Positions 26,406 to 35,691 of a DNA stretch of 64,000 nt are shown piece after piece. The DNA is from Pseudomonas wayambapalatensis. GTDB taxonomy: Bacteria; Pseudomonadota; Gammaproteobacteria; Pseudomonadales; Pseudomonadaceae. Within the stretch, counting starts at the first letter, position 1, and each line of letters starts with the position of its first letter. Made by a program: the position numbers and the translations under genes. The DNA lies in the NCBI GenBank assembly GCA_014268975.2, contig CP077096.1, positions 62,001-126,000 of the forward strand. Reading direction: 5' to 3'. Below the pieces are notes generated by a model. That model saw only the letters and a list, made by a program, of their open reading frames with translations, searched no databases and was not told where the DNA came from.

Positions 26406-28180
26406 AGTGGCCCATGAAGCTGCGCACGCGGCTGTTTCTCAGCATCTCGGCACTGGTGACGGTCGCACTGCTGGGCTTGCTGCTGGGGCTGGTCAGCGTG
26501 CTGCAGATGGCTGCGGTGCAGCAGAGGCTGGTGCGCGACACCACCCATACCCTGGAAGTCGGGCTCAAGCTGCGGCAGAACCTGGGTGAGCAGTTGAACC
26601 TGATACTCGATGCAGATACCGATCCGAAAAGCCTGGTGAACCTGCAGGAAAACTTCCAGGCGCTACTGGTATCGGGCCTAGAGCAGGGCGGTGAACGTAC
26701 CGGGTTCAGCAAGGCCAGCAGCAACTACCAGGCCTTCCTCCAGGCCTATCGCGACAGCCCCTCACCGTCGCGCAGCATGGGCGTCGACGACCCCTTGGGC
26801 GCTGCGTTCAACCAGGTTCGTACCGACCTGATCGACTCGCACAAGCAGGCGTTGGAGCACATTTCCCGCAGCGAGGAACATGCCCGCGACCATGCCTTGC
26901 TGGTCAGTGGTGCATTGGGCCTGATGGGCCTTGCGGTGGTGGTGCTGGGCTTCATCACCGCGCATAACATCGCCCGTCGCTTCGGCCAGCCGATCGAGGC
27001 CCTGGCCAAGGCAGCCGATCAGGTTGGCCAGGGCAACTTCGACGTTACCCTGCCTGTGACCCAAGCCACCGAACTCAACCAATTGACCCGCCGTTTCGGC
27101 CTCATGGCCGACGCCCTGCGCAAGCACCAGGCCACCAATATCGACGAACTGCTGGCCGGCCAGCAGCGCCTGCAGGCCGTGCTCGACAGCATCGACGACG
27201 GCCTGCTGATCATCGATCGCCAAGGCCGCCTGGAGCACCTCAACCCCGTGGCTCAACGGCAGTTGGGCTGGGATGCCTCCCGGCTCGGCAGTAGCCTGGC
27301 CGAAGCCCTGAGCCGTCCGGAGCTGGAGCAACAGATGCGCCAGGTGCTGCGCGGCGGCAGCCTGGACCGGCCACCGGATGACCTGAGCATCGAGGTGGAC
27401 GAAGAGACCCGCCTGCTGACCTTCAGCCTGACGCCCGTCAGCCATCCGCAGGGGCCGATTCTCGGCGCGGTGATGGTGTTGCATGACGTGACCGAACAGC
27501 GTGCCTTCGAGCGCGTACGCAGCGAGTTCGTCCTGCGTGCCTCCCATGAACTGCGCACGCCGGTCACCGGCATGCACATGGCCTTCGGCCTGCTGCGCGA
27601 ACGGATCACCTTCCCGCCCGAAGCGCGGGAAAACGATCTGCTCGACACCATCGGCGAAGAAATGCAGCGTCTGACCCAACTGATCAACGACCTGCTCAAT
27701 TTCTCTCGCTACCAGAGCGGGCTGCAGAAACTGGAACTGGCGCCCTGCACACTCGATGACTTGCTGGAGCGGGCCCAGGCACGCTTCGCCGAATCGGCGG
27801 CGCACAAGCAGATCGAGCTGGTCAGCGAGCTTGAGCTTCCGCTGCCGCACATTCAGGTCGACCTTGCGCAGATCGACCGGGTGCTGGACAACCTGCTGCA
27901 CAACGCCATCCGCCACACCGCCAGCGGCGGGCACATTCGCCTGCACGCACGGCGGCATGCCGAGCGGGTGATTATCAGCGTCGAGGACGACGGCGAAGGC
28001 ATCGCCTATGGCCAGCAGGGGCGGATCTTCGAGCCGTTCGTGCAGGTCGGGCGCAAGAAAGGTGGCGCAGGGCTGGGCCTGGCCTTGTGCAAGGAAATCG
28101 TGCAACTGCATGGCGGGCGCATGGGCGTGTTCTCGCGGCCGGGGCAGGGGACGCAGTTCTACATGGCACTGCCGGTGTGA
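26402..28180 (+). CDS. kinB: Sensor histidine kinase KinB
   Basis: The 592-residue inner-membrane kinase has two membrane helices (about 11-35 and 165-187) around a periplasmic helical sensor. HAMP, PAS (about 250-365), HisKA with SHELRTP (His 382) and HATPase follow, with NAIRHTASGG, DDGEGI and GGAGLGLALC. KinB acts largely as the AlgB phosphatase in P. aeruginosa, and the proline of the HELRTP motif needed there is present. The start may be GTG 26402 (overlapping the algB stop) or ATG 26414. Confidence 0.95.
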   Translation: MKWPMKLRTRLFLSISALVTVALLGLLLGLVSVLQMAAVQQRLVRDTTHTLEVGLKLRQNLGEQLNLILDADTDPKSLVNLQENFQALLVSGLEQGGERTGFSKASSNYQAFLQAYRDSPSPSRSMGVDDPLGAAFNQVRTDLIDSHKQALEHISRSEEHARDHALLVSGALGLMGLAVVVLGFITAHNIARRFGQPIEALAKAADQVGQGNFDVTLPVTQATELNQLTRRFGLMADALRKHQATNIDELLAGQQRLQAVLDSIDDGLLIIDRQGRLEHLNPVAQRQLGWDASRLGSSLAEALSRPELEQQMRQVLRGGSLDRPPDDLSIEVDEETRLLTFSLTPVSHPQGPILGAVMVLHDVTEQRAFERVRSEFVLRASHELRTPVTGMHMAFGLLRERITFPPEARENDLLDTIGEEMQRLTQLINDLLNFSRYQSGLQKLELAPCTLDDLLERAQARFAESAAHKQIELVSELELPLPHIQVDLAQIDRVLDNLLHNAIRHTASGGHIRLHARRHAERVIISVEDDGEGIAYGQQGRIFEPFVQVGRKKGGAGLGLALCKEIVQLHGGRMGVFSRPGQGTQFYMALPV

Positions 28181-28189
28181 GGCGTCGGC

Positions 28190-29818
28190 TCAAGGCTCAT
28201 CATCGAGCCGCCGCCCGCCCATCCGCCGTCCTCGGGTGATCAGCTCAGCGAACTGTCGGGCGTTGAGCGGATGGGCGAACAGCCAACCCTGCCCATAGTT
28301 GACTCCTTCGCTGTTGAGCAACACGGCCTGGTCCTCGCACTCGATCCCCTCGGCGATCACCCGCAGGTGCAGGTCATGGGCCATGCGGATGATGTGCGGG
28401 GCAACGCCACTGCTGGCGGCGTCGTGGCCCAAGGCGTCGATGAACGCCTTGTCGATCTTCAGGCAATCGACCGGCAGGGTCTGCAGGTAAGCGAGGCTGC
28501 AGTAACCGGTGCCGAAGTCATCGATCAGTACCTGATGCCCGACCGAGCGCAGCGCCTGCAGGTTGTCGCGAGCCACCACCACATCGATCAGGCCGCGCTC
28601 GGTCACTTCGAACGCGATCTGCGTTGCAGACACCCGATGATGGGCCAGCAAGCGCGCTGCGACCCGGCCGATACGCGGCACCATCACATCGCACGCCGCC
28701 AGGTTCACCGAGATGTACAGGTGCCGATTGGCCCGCAGCAGCTGGCCCAGTTGCTCCAGTACCCGCTGCAGGACGAAATCGGTGATCTGGCGGATCTGCC
28801 CGGTGTTCTCGGCAAGCGGGATGAACAACTCCGGGCTGGTCAGGCTGCCATCCGGTCGCCGCCAGCGCACCAGTGCTTCGGCGCCGACACAGCGGCGACT
28901 GTCCAGCTCGAAGATCGGCTGGTAGAGCACCTGCAACTCGCCACGGCGCAGCGCCTGCTGCAACTCCGAGCTCATCGAACGACGCTGCAGGATCAGTTGC
29001 AGCACCAGCCAACCGATGCAGCAGGCGAGCAGCAGGCTGCCGGGGAACAGCAACCAGAGCATGCCGTTGAGCTTCAGCGGCAGGCTTGCACGAGGGGCGA
29101 TGAGGACGAGTTGGTAGTCCGGCGACTTGGTCGGCATCCGGTAGACGAGGCGGTCGCTGAGCTCGATCAGCGCCTTGCGCGACGGCGGCGGCCAGTCCGG
29201 CGCCGGTGGCCAGGGCTGGGGAGGGCCCAGCACCGGGATCGCCCGACTGCCGCGGTCGAGCACCACCAGCAGGCTGCCACCGGGCGGGAGATCGACCACG
29301 TCGGTCAGGTGGCCACGTGAGGTGGACACCAGGAAGTGGCCACGCCCCAGCATCAACGCAGCGAGATTTTCGTTCGGCTCGGTGGTGGTGTTCAGCCAGT
29401 AGCTGTAGGTGGGCCCTTGGATATCGGGGGCGCGCATGGGCCGCATGACCTGCTCTGCGCCTTGGCTGGAACAGGCGATGTCACCGTCGACATAGGCCGC
29501 CTCATAGACAAAGCGGTAGCTCAGGCCCACCTGACGCAGCGCAGACAACATCGCTGGATCACAGCCGCGTATCGGCAGCGTCTGCAACTGGTCGACCCCC
29601 TCGCGCAATTGCCCGAACACCTGCTCGAGGCGCTCGAGGAAGCGCTCGCCGCGGGCATTCATCTGCGCGCTTTCGCTCTGTTTCATCTGCTGCAGGGTGA
29701 CACCGAAGCTGGCGGCCAGCAGCAGCGCAGCACTGGCCAATGCGACCAGAGAGGCCAACAGCCAGGGGCGGTGGAAAATTTGGCGCACAGAGGCGATCAG
29801 CGAAGACATGCGCGGCAT
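28190..29818 (-). CDS. CSS-motif EAL-domain c-di-GMP phosphodiesterase
   Basis: About 542 residues. An N-terminal membrane helix, a periplasmic CSS domain (second membrane helix ends it near 275) and a cytoplasmic EAL domain make up the protein. CSS cysteines are in RGCDPAM and IACSSQG, so disulfide state may control activity, as in E. coli PdeB/C-type enzymes. Catalytic motifs are intact: AEALVRW, DDFGTGY, KIDKAF, AEGIE. The start is ATG 29818 or 29809; neither has a clear ribosome site. An inverted repeat touches the start. Confidence 0.9.
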   Translation of the reverse strand: MPRMSSLIASVRQIFHRPWLLASLVALASAALLLAASFGVTLQQMKQSESAQMNARGERFLERLEQVFGQLREGVDQLQTLPIRGCDPAMLSALRQVGLSYRFVYEAAYVDGDIACSSQGAEQVMRPMRAPDIQGPTYSYWLNTTTEPNENLAALMLGRGHFLVSTSRGHLTDVVDLPPGGSLLVVLDRGSRAIPVLGPPQPWPPAPDWPPPSRKALIELSDRLVYRMPTKSPDYQLVLIAPRASLPLKLNGMLWLLFPGSLLLACCIGWLVLQLILQRRSMSSELQQALRRGELQVLYQPIFELDSRRCVGAEALVRWRRPDGSLTSPELFIPLAENTGQIRQITDFVLQRVLEQLGQLLRANRHLYISVNLAACDVMVPRIGRVAARLLAHHRVSATQIAFEVTERGLIDVVVARDNLQALRSVGHQVLIDDFGTGYCSLAYLQTLPVDCLKIDKAFIDALGHDAASSGVAPHIIRMAHDLHLRVIAEGIECEDQAVLLNSEGVNYGQGWLFAHPLNARQFAELITRGRRMGGRRLDDEP

Positions 29819-29820
29819 CC

Positions 29821-29846
29821 AGTTGAATACCAAAGGTATAGCAACT
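29821..29846. promoter_or_regulatory. 26-nt interrupted inverted repeat at the EAL gene start
   Basis: Nested arms AGTTG / CAACT and ATACC / GGTAT are arranged around AAA. It ends 2 nt before ATG 29818. As DNA it could be an operator; as RNA it would fold a hairpin directly before the start codon. Confidence 0.5.
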
Positions 29847-29884
29847 GGATGAACAGTTGGCGCGGTGCGATAGGCGGTCCTGAT

Positions 29885-30661
29885 TCACCGCATGCTGTTG
29901 AGCACCTGCAGTATTGCCGCGGTCTGCGCATCGGGCAGGCCGTCGAAGCGCTGCGCACGGAAGTGCATCTGGAAAGCGGCGATGACATGGCGGGTCGAGA
30001 CATCCAGCTCGCCGGTCTGCTCGATGGCATAGCCGAAACGGGCCAGTTGTTGCTGGTACCAGAGCGGGCTCGGTGGATTGGCCTCGAAATACACCTGCTG
30101 GCGCGCCACGGAGGCGGCGTTCGGCCAGATCCCGAGGCCTGCGTCAGCCAGGCGCTTCCAGGGGAACAGCGGCCCCGGGTCGAGCTTGCGCAAAGGCGCG
30201 ATGTCACTGTGGCCAATGATGTTGCGCGGCTGGATGTTGTTGCGCTGGACGATATCCTTGACCAGGGCGATCACTGCCTCGATCTGCGCTTCGCTGTAGG
30301 GGTGCCAGACACGTCCGCTGGGGGTATCGGTATAGCCGGGATTGACGATCTCGATACCGATCGAGCTCGAGTTGAGCCAGGTGCGGCCCTGCCACTGACT
30401 GTCGCCGGCATGCCATGCGCGGCGGCTTTCATCCACCAGCTGGTAGACCGTGGCATTGCCGTCGCCAACCAGGTAATGGCTGCTGACCTCGCCATGGGTC
30501 AGCAGCGCCAGCGAGCGCTCCAGCGAAGCGTTGGTGTAGTGCAGGACGACGAACTGGATGCGGCTGTCCTGGTTCGCCGAGGTGTGGCTGCGGTCGATGC
30601 GCAGACCGCTGGAGCAGCCGGCGAGCATGATGAGGAGAAGGGCGGTAGCGAGCGTTTTCAT
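29885..30661 (-). CDS. Lipoprotein N-acetylmuramoyl-L-alanine amidase (AmpDh2/AmiD type)
   Basis: The 258-residue protein has lipobox LAGC (Cys 16), an Amidase_2 zinc domain and a C-terminal helical peptidoglycan-binding domain (about 195-258). Zinc-site motifs are VVLHYTNAS, GHSDIAPLRKLDPGP and the HAGDSQW loop. It removes stem peptides from (anhydro)muramic acid at the outer membrane. Position between kinB/EAL and dgcH matches ampDh2 of P. aeruginosa. ATG 30661 starts just before the signal peptide. A TATACT box lies on the minus strand at 30699-30704. Confidence 0.9.
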   Translation of the reverse strand: MKTLATALLLIMLAGCSSGLRIDRSHTSANQDSRIQFVVLHYTNASLERSLALLTHGEVSSHYLVGDGNATVYQLVDESRRAWHAGDSQWQGRTWLNSSSIGIEIVNPGYTDTPSGRVWHPYSEAQIEAVIALVKDIVQRNNIQPRNIIGHSDIAPLRKLDPGPLFPWKRLADAGLGIWPNAASVARQQVYFEANPPSPLWYQQQLARFGYAIEQTGELDVSTRHVIAAFQMHFRAQRFDGLPDAQTAAILQVLNSMR

Positions 30662-30804
30662 CGGATGGAGGCACGTCATGTGTCGGTATAAGCGCTACAG
30701 TATAACGTGCTATCGCCGATTACCCATTCCCCAACGCTGCCCACTCAGCGGACTAAGTGCACGGCCAGTGTCGAACGCCACGGGGGTGGCGTAGCGGTAC
30801 TTAT

Positions 30805-32814
30805 CTACCCCTGCTCGACGCGATTGCGCCCCTGATCCTTGGCGCGGTACAGCGCTTCGTCCGCGCGCTTGAGCACCTGGTCACCACGTTCGCCGGAACG
30901 GAAGGCACTGACGCCGATGGACGTGGTGATCACCACGCGCTCCCCCTTGAAGTGGAACGGGCAGGCCTCGATCGCCGCGCGCATCGTCTCGGCGACCTGC
31001 AGCGCTACAGGGGGTGATGTCTGGGGCAGCAGCAGGACGAACTCCTCGCCACCAAAGCGGGCAATGAAGTCGCGCCCGCGCAAGCGCTTGCGCAATTGGT
31101 CGGCAACGATCTTCAGCACCTTGTCGCCGGCCAGATGGCCATAGCCGTCGTTGATGCGTTTGAAATGATCGAGGTCGAGGATGGCCATGGCCAGGTGGCC
31201 GCCGTTCTCCTGCCAGTCGGCAAGCTCGCGCTCGACCCGTTCGCTCCAGGCGGCGCGGTTGGGCAGACCGGTCAGCGGATCGACCAGTGCTTTCTGGCGC
31301 TGTTCTTCCAGATGCTCACGGTAGCCAAGCGCCTCCTGCTCCATGCTCGCCACTCGCTCGGCCAGGCCCTGCAGGCGTCCGGCCAGTTCCTGCTCACGGC
31401 GGTCACGCTCGTGCTGGTGCTCATCCATGGTGACCAGCAGGCCCTCGAGCCGGTTGTCCAGCAGGTGCTTGAGGCTGTCGATGTCTACTGCGCCCTGGAC
31501 GCTGCTCTGCAGGCCATCGACCTGTTCGCGCAGCTGGCTGTCCAGCTCGCGGGCGGCGGTGCTGTTGTCGGCGTGTCCCTCGCTGGCCTCCTGCAGATGG
31601 CTCTGGAAGGTCTCCAGGCGCTCGTTGATCTGCTGCAGGTAGGCTTCGAATTCATGCTGGCCGCTGTCGTTGATTGCCAGCATCAACACCGCAAGGTCGT
31701 CCAGCACCGGGATCAGCTCATACCAGTTCAGACCGCGCGCCACCCGCTCGCGCATATCCAGGGCCTGGGCCTTGTGGCGCTCAGGCAGGCTGAGGTCATC
31801 GAGCAAACCGATGAGGGTTTCCTCGATGTGCGCGGCAACCTGACTGTAGGGCGGCTCCACGGCATCCGGCAGGTCGTAGGGGCCGTCCTCGGCAAGCGGC
31901 TCGTCCTCCAGCGGCTCGGGGGTGTCGGCGTCTTCCTGTGGCGAGCCGTCGGCGACAGGCTGCGGTTCGACTGGCTCAGACTCGGCGGCAGCTTCAACAG
32001 GTGCGGGGTGGATGAGGTCGGCTTGCTCGGGGGCCTCGGCGACGGGCTCCACCTGCTCGACAGACGGGGTGACTTCCGGCGCGGGCAGCGCAACTTCCGG
32101 GGCCGGCTCGGGTGCCGGCTGCACCGCAGGCAGGGGCTGCAGCTCGTCGGCGTCGAGCAAGCGGGGCGGGGCCGGCGGTTGCGCCTCGGGCATATGGACG
32201 GGCGGAGCTTCGGTCACCGCCTCGACGTGCACCGCAGCGCGCGGCAATGCTGGCACCTGCTCCGGCTCTGGTGCGACCTGAGAGCCGTCTTCACGACCGC
32301 CGAACAGCCGCTGCAACAAGCCCGGACGCGCCTCTTCGGTCACCTTGCGCAGCGACGACAACGCTCGCCCTTGCAGCCCGCTGAGCTCACCCAGTAGCGG
32401 CGGCAGCTCACGCGACTGGCTGACGCCACCGTCGAGTTTCTTGGCCAGCTTCTTCAGGGGGCGGGAAACATCGCCAGGCAGTTCCAACCCTTGCAGTTGG
32501 GTGACCAGCGAGGTCAGCGCATCGCTGACCTGGTTCATGCGCGTTTCGCGACGCTGTTCAGACTCCAGCACCGCCTTTTCCAGGCGTGGAATGAGCCCGG
32601 CAAGCCCCGCGTCCATGCTGTCGCTGCGGATGACCTCGCGCATTTCCTTCATGCACTGGTCGACGACCTTGTCGCTACCCTCGGCGGCCAGCGTGCTGCG
32701 GACCAGGCCACGGCGCAGCAGGTCGAGGCGGGCTTCCCAACGGCGCTCGAGTTTCTCCTGCCGTTCGATGCTTTTTAGATATTTTTCTTTCCAGCGCTCG
32801 GCTTCGTCGGTCAT
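30805..32814 (-). CDS. GGDEF diguanylate cyclase (DgcH-like)
   Basis: The 669-residue cytoplasmic protein has an N-terminal helical region (1-170), a Pro/Glu/Ala-rich linker (about 175-320), a coiled-coil part (about 335-510) and a C-terminal GGDEF domain. The active site is GGEEF at 588-592, with inhibitory site RGRD at 579-582, so product feedback is likely. No membrane segments or receiver domain are seen. Synteny with P. aeruginosa suggests dgcH. The EAL gene 1 kb away provides the opposite activity. Confidence 0.9.
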   Translation of the reverse strand: MTDEAERWKEKYLKSIERQEKLERRWEARLDLLRRGLVRSTLAAEGSDKVVDQCMKEMREVIRSDSMDAGLAGLIPRLEKAVLESEQRRETRMNQVSDALTSLVTQLQGLELPGDVSRPLKKLAKKLDGGVSQSRELPPLLGELSGLQGRALSSLRKVTEEARPGLLQRLFGGREDGSQVAPEPEQVPALPRAAVHVEAVTEAPPVHMPEAQPPAPPRLLDADELQPLPAVQPAPEPAPEVALPAPEVTPSVEQVEPVAEAPEQADLIHPAPVEAAAESEPVEPQPVADGSPQEDADTPEPLEDEPLAEDGPYDLPDAVEPPYSQVAAHIEETLIGLLDDLSLPERHKAQALDMRERVARGLNWYELIPVLDDLAVLMLAINDSGQHEFEAYLQQINERLETFQSHLQEASEGHADNSTAARELDSQLREQVDGLQSSVQGAVDIDSLKHLLDNRLEGLLVTMDEHQHERDRREQELAGRLQGLAERVASMEQEALGYREHLEEQRQKALVDPLTGLPNRAAWSERVERELADWQENGGHLAMAILDLDHFKRINDGYGHLAGDKVLKIVADQLRKRLRGRDFIARFGGEEFVLLLPQTSPPVALQVAETMRAAIEACPFHFKGERVVITTSIGVSAFRSGERGDQVLKRADEALYRAKDQGRNRVEQG

Positions 32815-32893
32815 GCCTGGATCCGCAACGGTAATGGCATCAGGGAGTATGTGAATACTGGATTTCGGCGCGAAGCGCGAACTCTTGAGTGTG

Positions 32894-33748
32894 TCAGCGC
32901 ACGACCGGCAGGGTATCCACAGTCAGGGCATCCGGCAATCGGATCTCGACCGCGACAGGCAGGTGGTCGGAAATTGGCTGCGACAGCACTTCGACCCGTT
33001 CAAGCGTCAGGCTCGGGCTGAGCAGGATGTGATCCAGGCAGCGTTGCGGGCGCCAGCTGGGGAAGGTCGCCTCGACCTGTGGGGCGATCAGGCCGAGGTC
33101 GCGCAGGGGCGAGCGCTCGAGCAGGTCATTGGCGTGGGTGTTCATGTCGCCCATGAGGATCTGGTGGCGGTAGCCGCCGATCAGCTCACGGACATACCCC
33201 AGTTGCAGGGCGCGGGTCTTGGCGCCCAGCGCCAGGTGCATCATCACCACGATCAGCGCGTTCTCGCCTTCGCCAAAGCGCACCAGGATCGCCCCGCGAC
33301 CGGACGGACCGGGCAGGGGGTGGTCTTCAAGGTGCTGGGGCTTGAGTCGGCTGAGCACGCCGTTGCTGTGCTGGGCGAAACGCCCGAGATTGCGGTTGAG
33401 CTGCTGGTACCAGTAAGGGAAGGCGCCGAGCTGGGCCAGGTGCTCGACCTGGTTGACGTAGCCCGAGCGCAGGCTGCCGCCGTCGGCTTCCTGCAGGGCA
33501 ACCAGGTCGAAGTCACCGAGCAGGTCGCCGATCTTCTGCAGGTTGCCGGCCCGCCCGGTATGCGGCAGCAGGTGCTGCCAGCTGCGGGTCAGGTAGTGGC
33601 GGTAGCGCTCGGTGCTGATGCCGACCTGGATATTGAAGCTGAGCAGCCGCAGGCGACCATCCTCCGGCAGGCCTGGGTCCTGCAGATGATGTTCGTTGAC
33701 CCGCGGCTGGTGCAGGCCAACACTTCGCGTGGTACGCAAGCGGGCCAT
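32894..33748 (-). CDS. Endonuclease/exonuclease/phosphatase-family hydrolase
   Basis: The 284-residue EEP-fold enzyme has intact metal and catalytic motifs: LLSFNIQVG, VALQEADGGS, MGDMNTH, and SDHLPVAVEI. There is no signal peptide. The substrate is unknown; family members hydrolyse nucleic acid or lipid phosphodiesters. It starts 11 nt after dsbA stops and may be cotranscribed. The intact motifs contrast with Crc, which has the same fold but has lost them. Confidence 0.85.
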   Translation of the reverse strand: MARLRTTRSVGLHQPRVNEHHLQDPGLPEDGRLRLLSFNIQVGISTERYRHYLTRSWQHLLPHTGRAGNLQKIGDLLGDFDLVALQEADGGSLRSGYVNQVEHLAQLGAFPYWYQQLNRNLGRFAQHSNGVLSRLKPQHLEDHPLPGPSGRGAILVRFGEGENALIVVMMHLALGAKTRALQLGYVRELIGGYRHQILMGDMNTHANDLLERSPLRDLGLIAPQVEATFPSWRPQRCLDHILLSPSLTLERVEVLSQPISDHLPVAVEIRLPDALTVDTLPVVR

Positions 33749-33759
33749 GGCTGCGCCGC

Positions 33760-34392
33760 TTACTTAGCGGCACGCTCCTTGGCGATCAGTTGGTCGGCGA
33801 CGTTCAGGACGCCTTCCGGCCCGCCAGCGGTACCCAGGTCGAAGCGGTACTTGCCGTTGACCACCATGCTCGGCACGCCGGTGATTTCGTACTTCTTCGC
33901 CAGTTCCTTGGCCTGGTTGACCTGGCCCTTGATGGCGAACGAGTTGAAGGTGGCGAGGAACTTGTCCTTGTCCACGCCTTGGGTGGCGAGGAAGTCGGCC
34001 ATGTCGTTCGGGTCGGTCAGGCGCTTGCGCTGGTTCTGGATGGCATCGAAGACTGCGGCGTGGACCTTGTGCTCGACGCCCATGGCTTCGAGGGTCAGGA
34101 ACATCTGGCCGTGGGCATCCCAAGGGCCGCCGAACATGGCCGGGACGCGCTTGAAGTTGACGTCTGCCGGCAGCTTGTCGACCCAGGGGTTGATGGTGGG
34201 TTCGAAGTGGTAGCAGTGCGGGCAGCCGTACCAGAACAGCTCGACGACTTCGATCTTGCCTGGCTGCGAGACCGGGACCGGGTTGCTCAGCTCGATATAT
34301 TCCTTGCCGGCCACAGGCTCTGCGGCCTGTACCGCGGCCATACCGAATACGCTGGCGGCGACCAGCGCAGCGCTGAGAATCAGTTTACGCAT
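33760..34392 (-). CDS. dsbA: Periplasmic thiol:disulfide oxidoreductase DsbA
   Basis: DsbA introduces disulfides into exported proteins. The 210-residue precursor has a signal peptide (cut near VQA-AEP, residue 23), active site FWYGCPHCYHFEP (Cys 57, Cys 60) and the cis-proline loop ITGVPSMVVNGKY. It is downstream of the two c-type cytochrome genes, separated from them by a terminator. Confidence 0.95.
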   Translation of the reverse strand: MRKLILSAALVAASVFGMAAVQAAEPVAGKEYIELSNPVPVSQPGKIEVVELFWYGCPHCYHFEPTINPWVDKLPADVNFKRVPAMFGGPWDAHGQMFLTLEAMGVEHKVHAAVFDAIQNQRKRLTDPNDMADFLATQGVDKDKFLATFNSFAIKGQVNQAKELAKKYEITGVPSMVVNGKYRFDLGTAGGPEGVLNVADQLIAKERAAK

Positions 34393-34488
34393 GCTTTACT
34401 CCTGAGCAGTCAGTGGTCGCCTCGACACGACCTATGCTGTGACAGGCCATGAAGGGCTCGAGTTCTGTAGTGTAACGGCTGGGACCAT

Positions 34489-34517
34489 AAAAAAGGGCGG
34501 CCTGCGCCACCCTTTTC
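34489..34517 (-). terminator. Terminator of the cytochrome c4 gene
   Basis: Minus-strand stem AAGGGTGGC / GCCGCCCTT (one G-T pair) with loop GCAG runs into TTTTTT. It lies about 45 nt after the c4 stop and upstream of dsbA. Confidence 0.85.
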
Positions 34518-34558
34518 ATGTTTAGCGATGGTGCATTAACCGAGTGTTAACGCTCGCC

Positions 34559-35176
34559 TCAATGCAGCCCCTGGATATAGCTGGCCAGCGCCTCGATATC
34601 CTTGTTGCTCAGCTTGCCGGCGATGGTGCGCATGGTCATGGCATCGCCATCGTTGGTGCGGTTGCCTTCACGGAAGTCGGTGAGCTGCTTGCTGACATAC
34701 TGCGAGTGCTGGCCGCTCAGGTGAGGGAAGCCGGCCAGGGCGATGCCTGCGCCGTTAGGGGAGTGGCAACCGGTACAGGCCGGCATGCCTTTCTCCAGGT
34801 CACCGCCGTTGAACAGCGCACGACCACGCTCTACCAGCTTGGGATCTGCCGCGCCGACACTGCCTTTCTGGCTGGCGAAGTAGGCGGCGATATCGGCCAG
34901 GTCCTGGTCATTGAAGGCCGCCAGCATGCCGGTCATTTCCAGCACCGTGCGCTTGCCCGACTTGATGTCGTGCAGTTGCTTCTCAAGGTAGCGCTGGCCC
35001 TGGCCGGCCAGTTTCGGGAAGTTCGGCGCCAGGCTGTTGCCGTCGGGGTTATGGCAGGCACCACAGACCGCAGTCTTCGCCTGGCCGGCAGCGGCATCGC
35101 CTTTGATGGGGTCGGCAGCAGTGGCCGCACCTGCGACACCCATGGTCAACAGCAGACTCACGAATAGTTTGTTCAT
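34559..35176 (-). CDS. cc4: Dihaem cytochrome c4
   Basis: The 205-residue periplasmic protein has a signal peptide (cut near ATA-ADP) and two cytochrome c domains, each with a haem motif: CGACH at 38-42 and CTGCH at 134-138. Methionine ligands lie in LEMTGM and DAMTMRT. Cytochrome c4 carries electrons from bc1 to terminal oxidases such as cbb3. It is 31 nt after the c5-like gene, and the two probably form a transcript ended by the terminator at 34489-34517. Confidence 0.95.
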   Translation of the reverse strand: MNKLFVSLLLTMGVAGAATAADPIKGDAAAGQAKTAVCGACHNPDGNSLAPNFPKLAGQGQRYLEKQLHDIKSGKRTVLEMTGMLAAFNDQDLADIAAYFASQKGSVGAADPKLVERGRALFNGGDLEKGMPACTGCHSPNGAGIALAGFPHLSGQHSQYVSKQLTDFREGNRTNDGDAMTMRTIAGKLSNKDIEALASYIQGLH

Positions 35177-35207
35177 CAGCTAATCCAACACGGCTAAGGG
35201 TGAAATG

Positions 35208-35579
35208 TTATGTATCGGGACTGCCGCTCATCCAAAGGATGACCAATCGGTAGTCCTCGGCACTGCAGTCCATGCACAATCCACGCGGCGGCATAGCCTT
35301 GAAACCCTGGGTAACATGCGCCACCAGTACATCCAGACCTCGCGCCAGCCTCGGTTCCCAGGCCGCCGCATCGCCCTTCCTCGGGGCCTGTGGCAGCTGA
35401 CCGGCGTGACAGGCCGCACATGTGCGGTTGTACAACGCCTCGGGATCCTGTGTAGCCTGTGCGCTGAAAAACGGCTGGAACATACCGACCGCCAGCAGCC
35501 ATTTCGCCATGCGGAACGACCTGACAGGGTTGGGGGCCGCGCTGCGTTCTGATGCGCGAGCTAGTGATCGACACCCCAT
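35208..35579 (-). CDS. Cytochrome c5-like monohaem protein
   Basis: The 123-residue precursor has one haem motif, CAACH at 54-58. The C-terminal pair CMDC is the structural disulfide typical of cytochrome c5, with the likely Met ligand in KAMPP. ATG 35579 is chosen because AAGGAG lies 8 nt upstream, and it leaves an unusually long basic n-region before the signal helix ([18 protein letters not shown]). An internal ATG at 35510 would give a normal signal peptide but has a weaker site. Confidence 0.88.
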   Translation of the reverse strand: MGCRSLARASERSAAPNPVRSFRMAKWLLAVGMFQPFFSAQATQDPEALYNRTCAACHAGQLPQAPRKGDAAAWEPRLARGLDVLVAHVTQGFKAMPPRGLCMDCSAEDYRLVILWMSGSPDT

Positions 35580-35691
35580 GCTCGTTCTCCTTCGCTGGGA
35601 GAATGAGCACACAAAAACTGGGGCATTATATACTTCCGCCCTCCAAACGGAAACGCGGCCTGGATCAGGCAACACCCACATCGGATATCCC

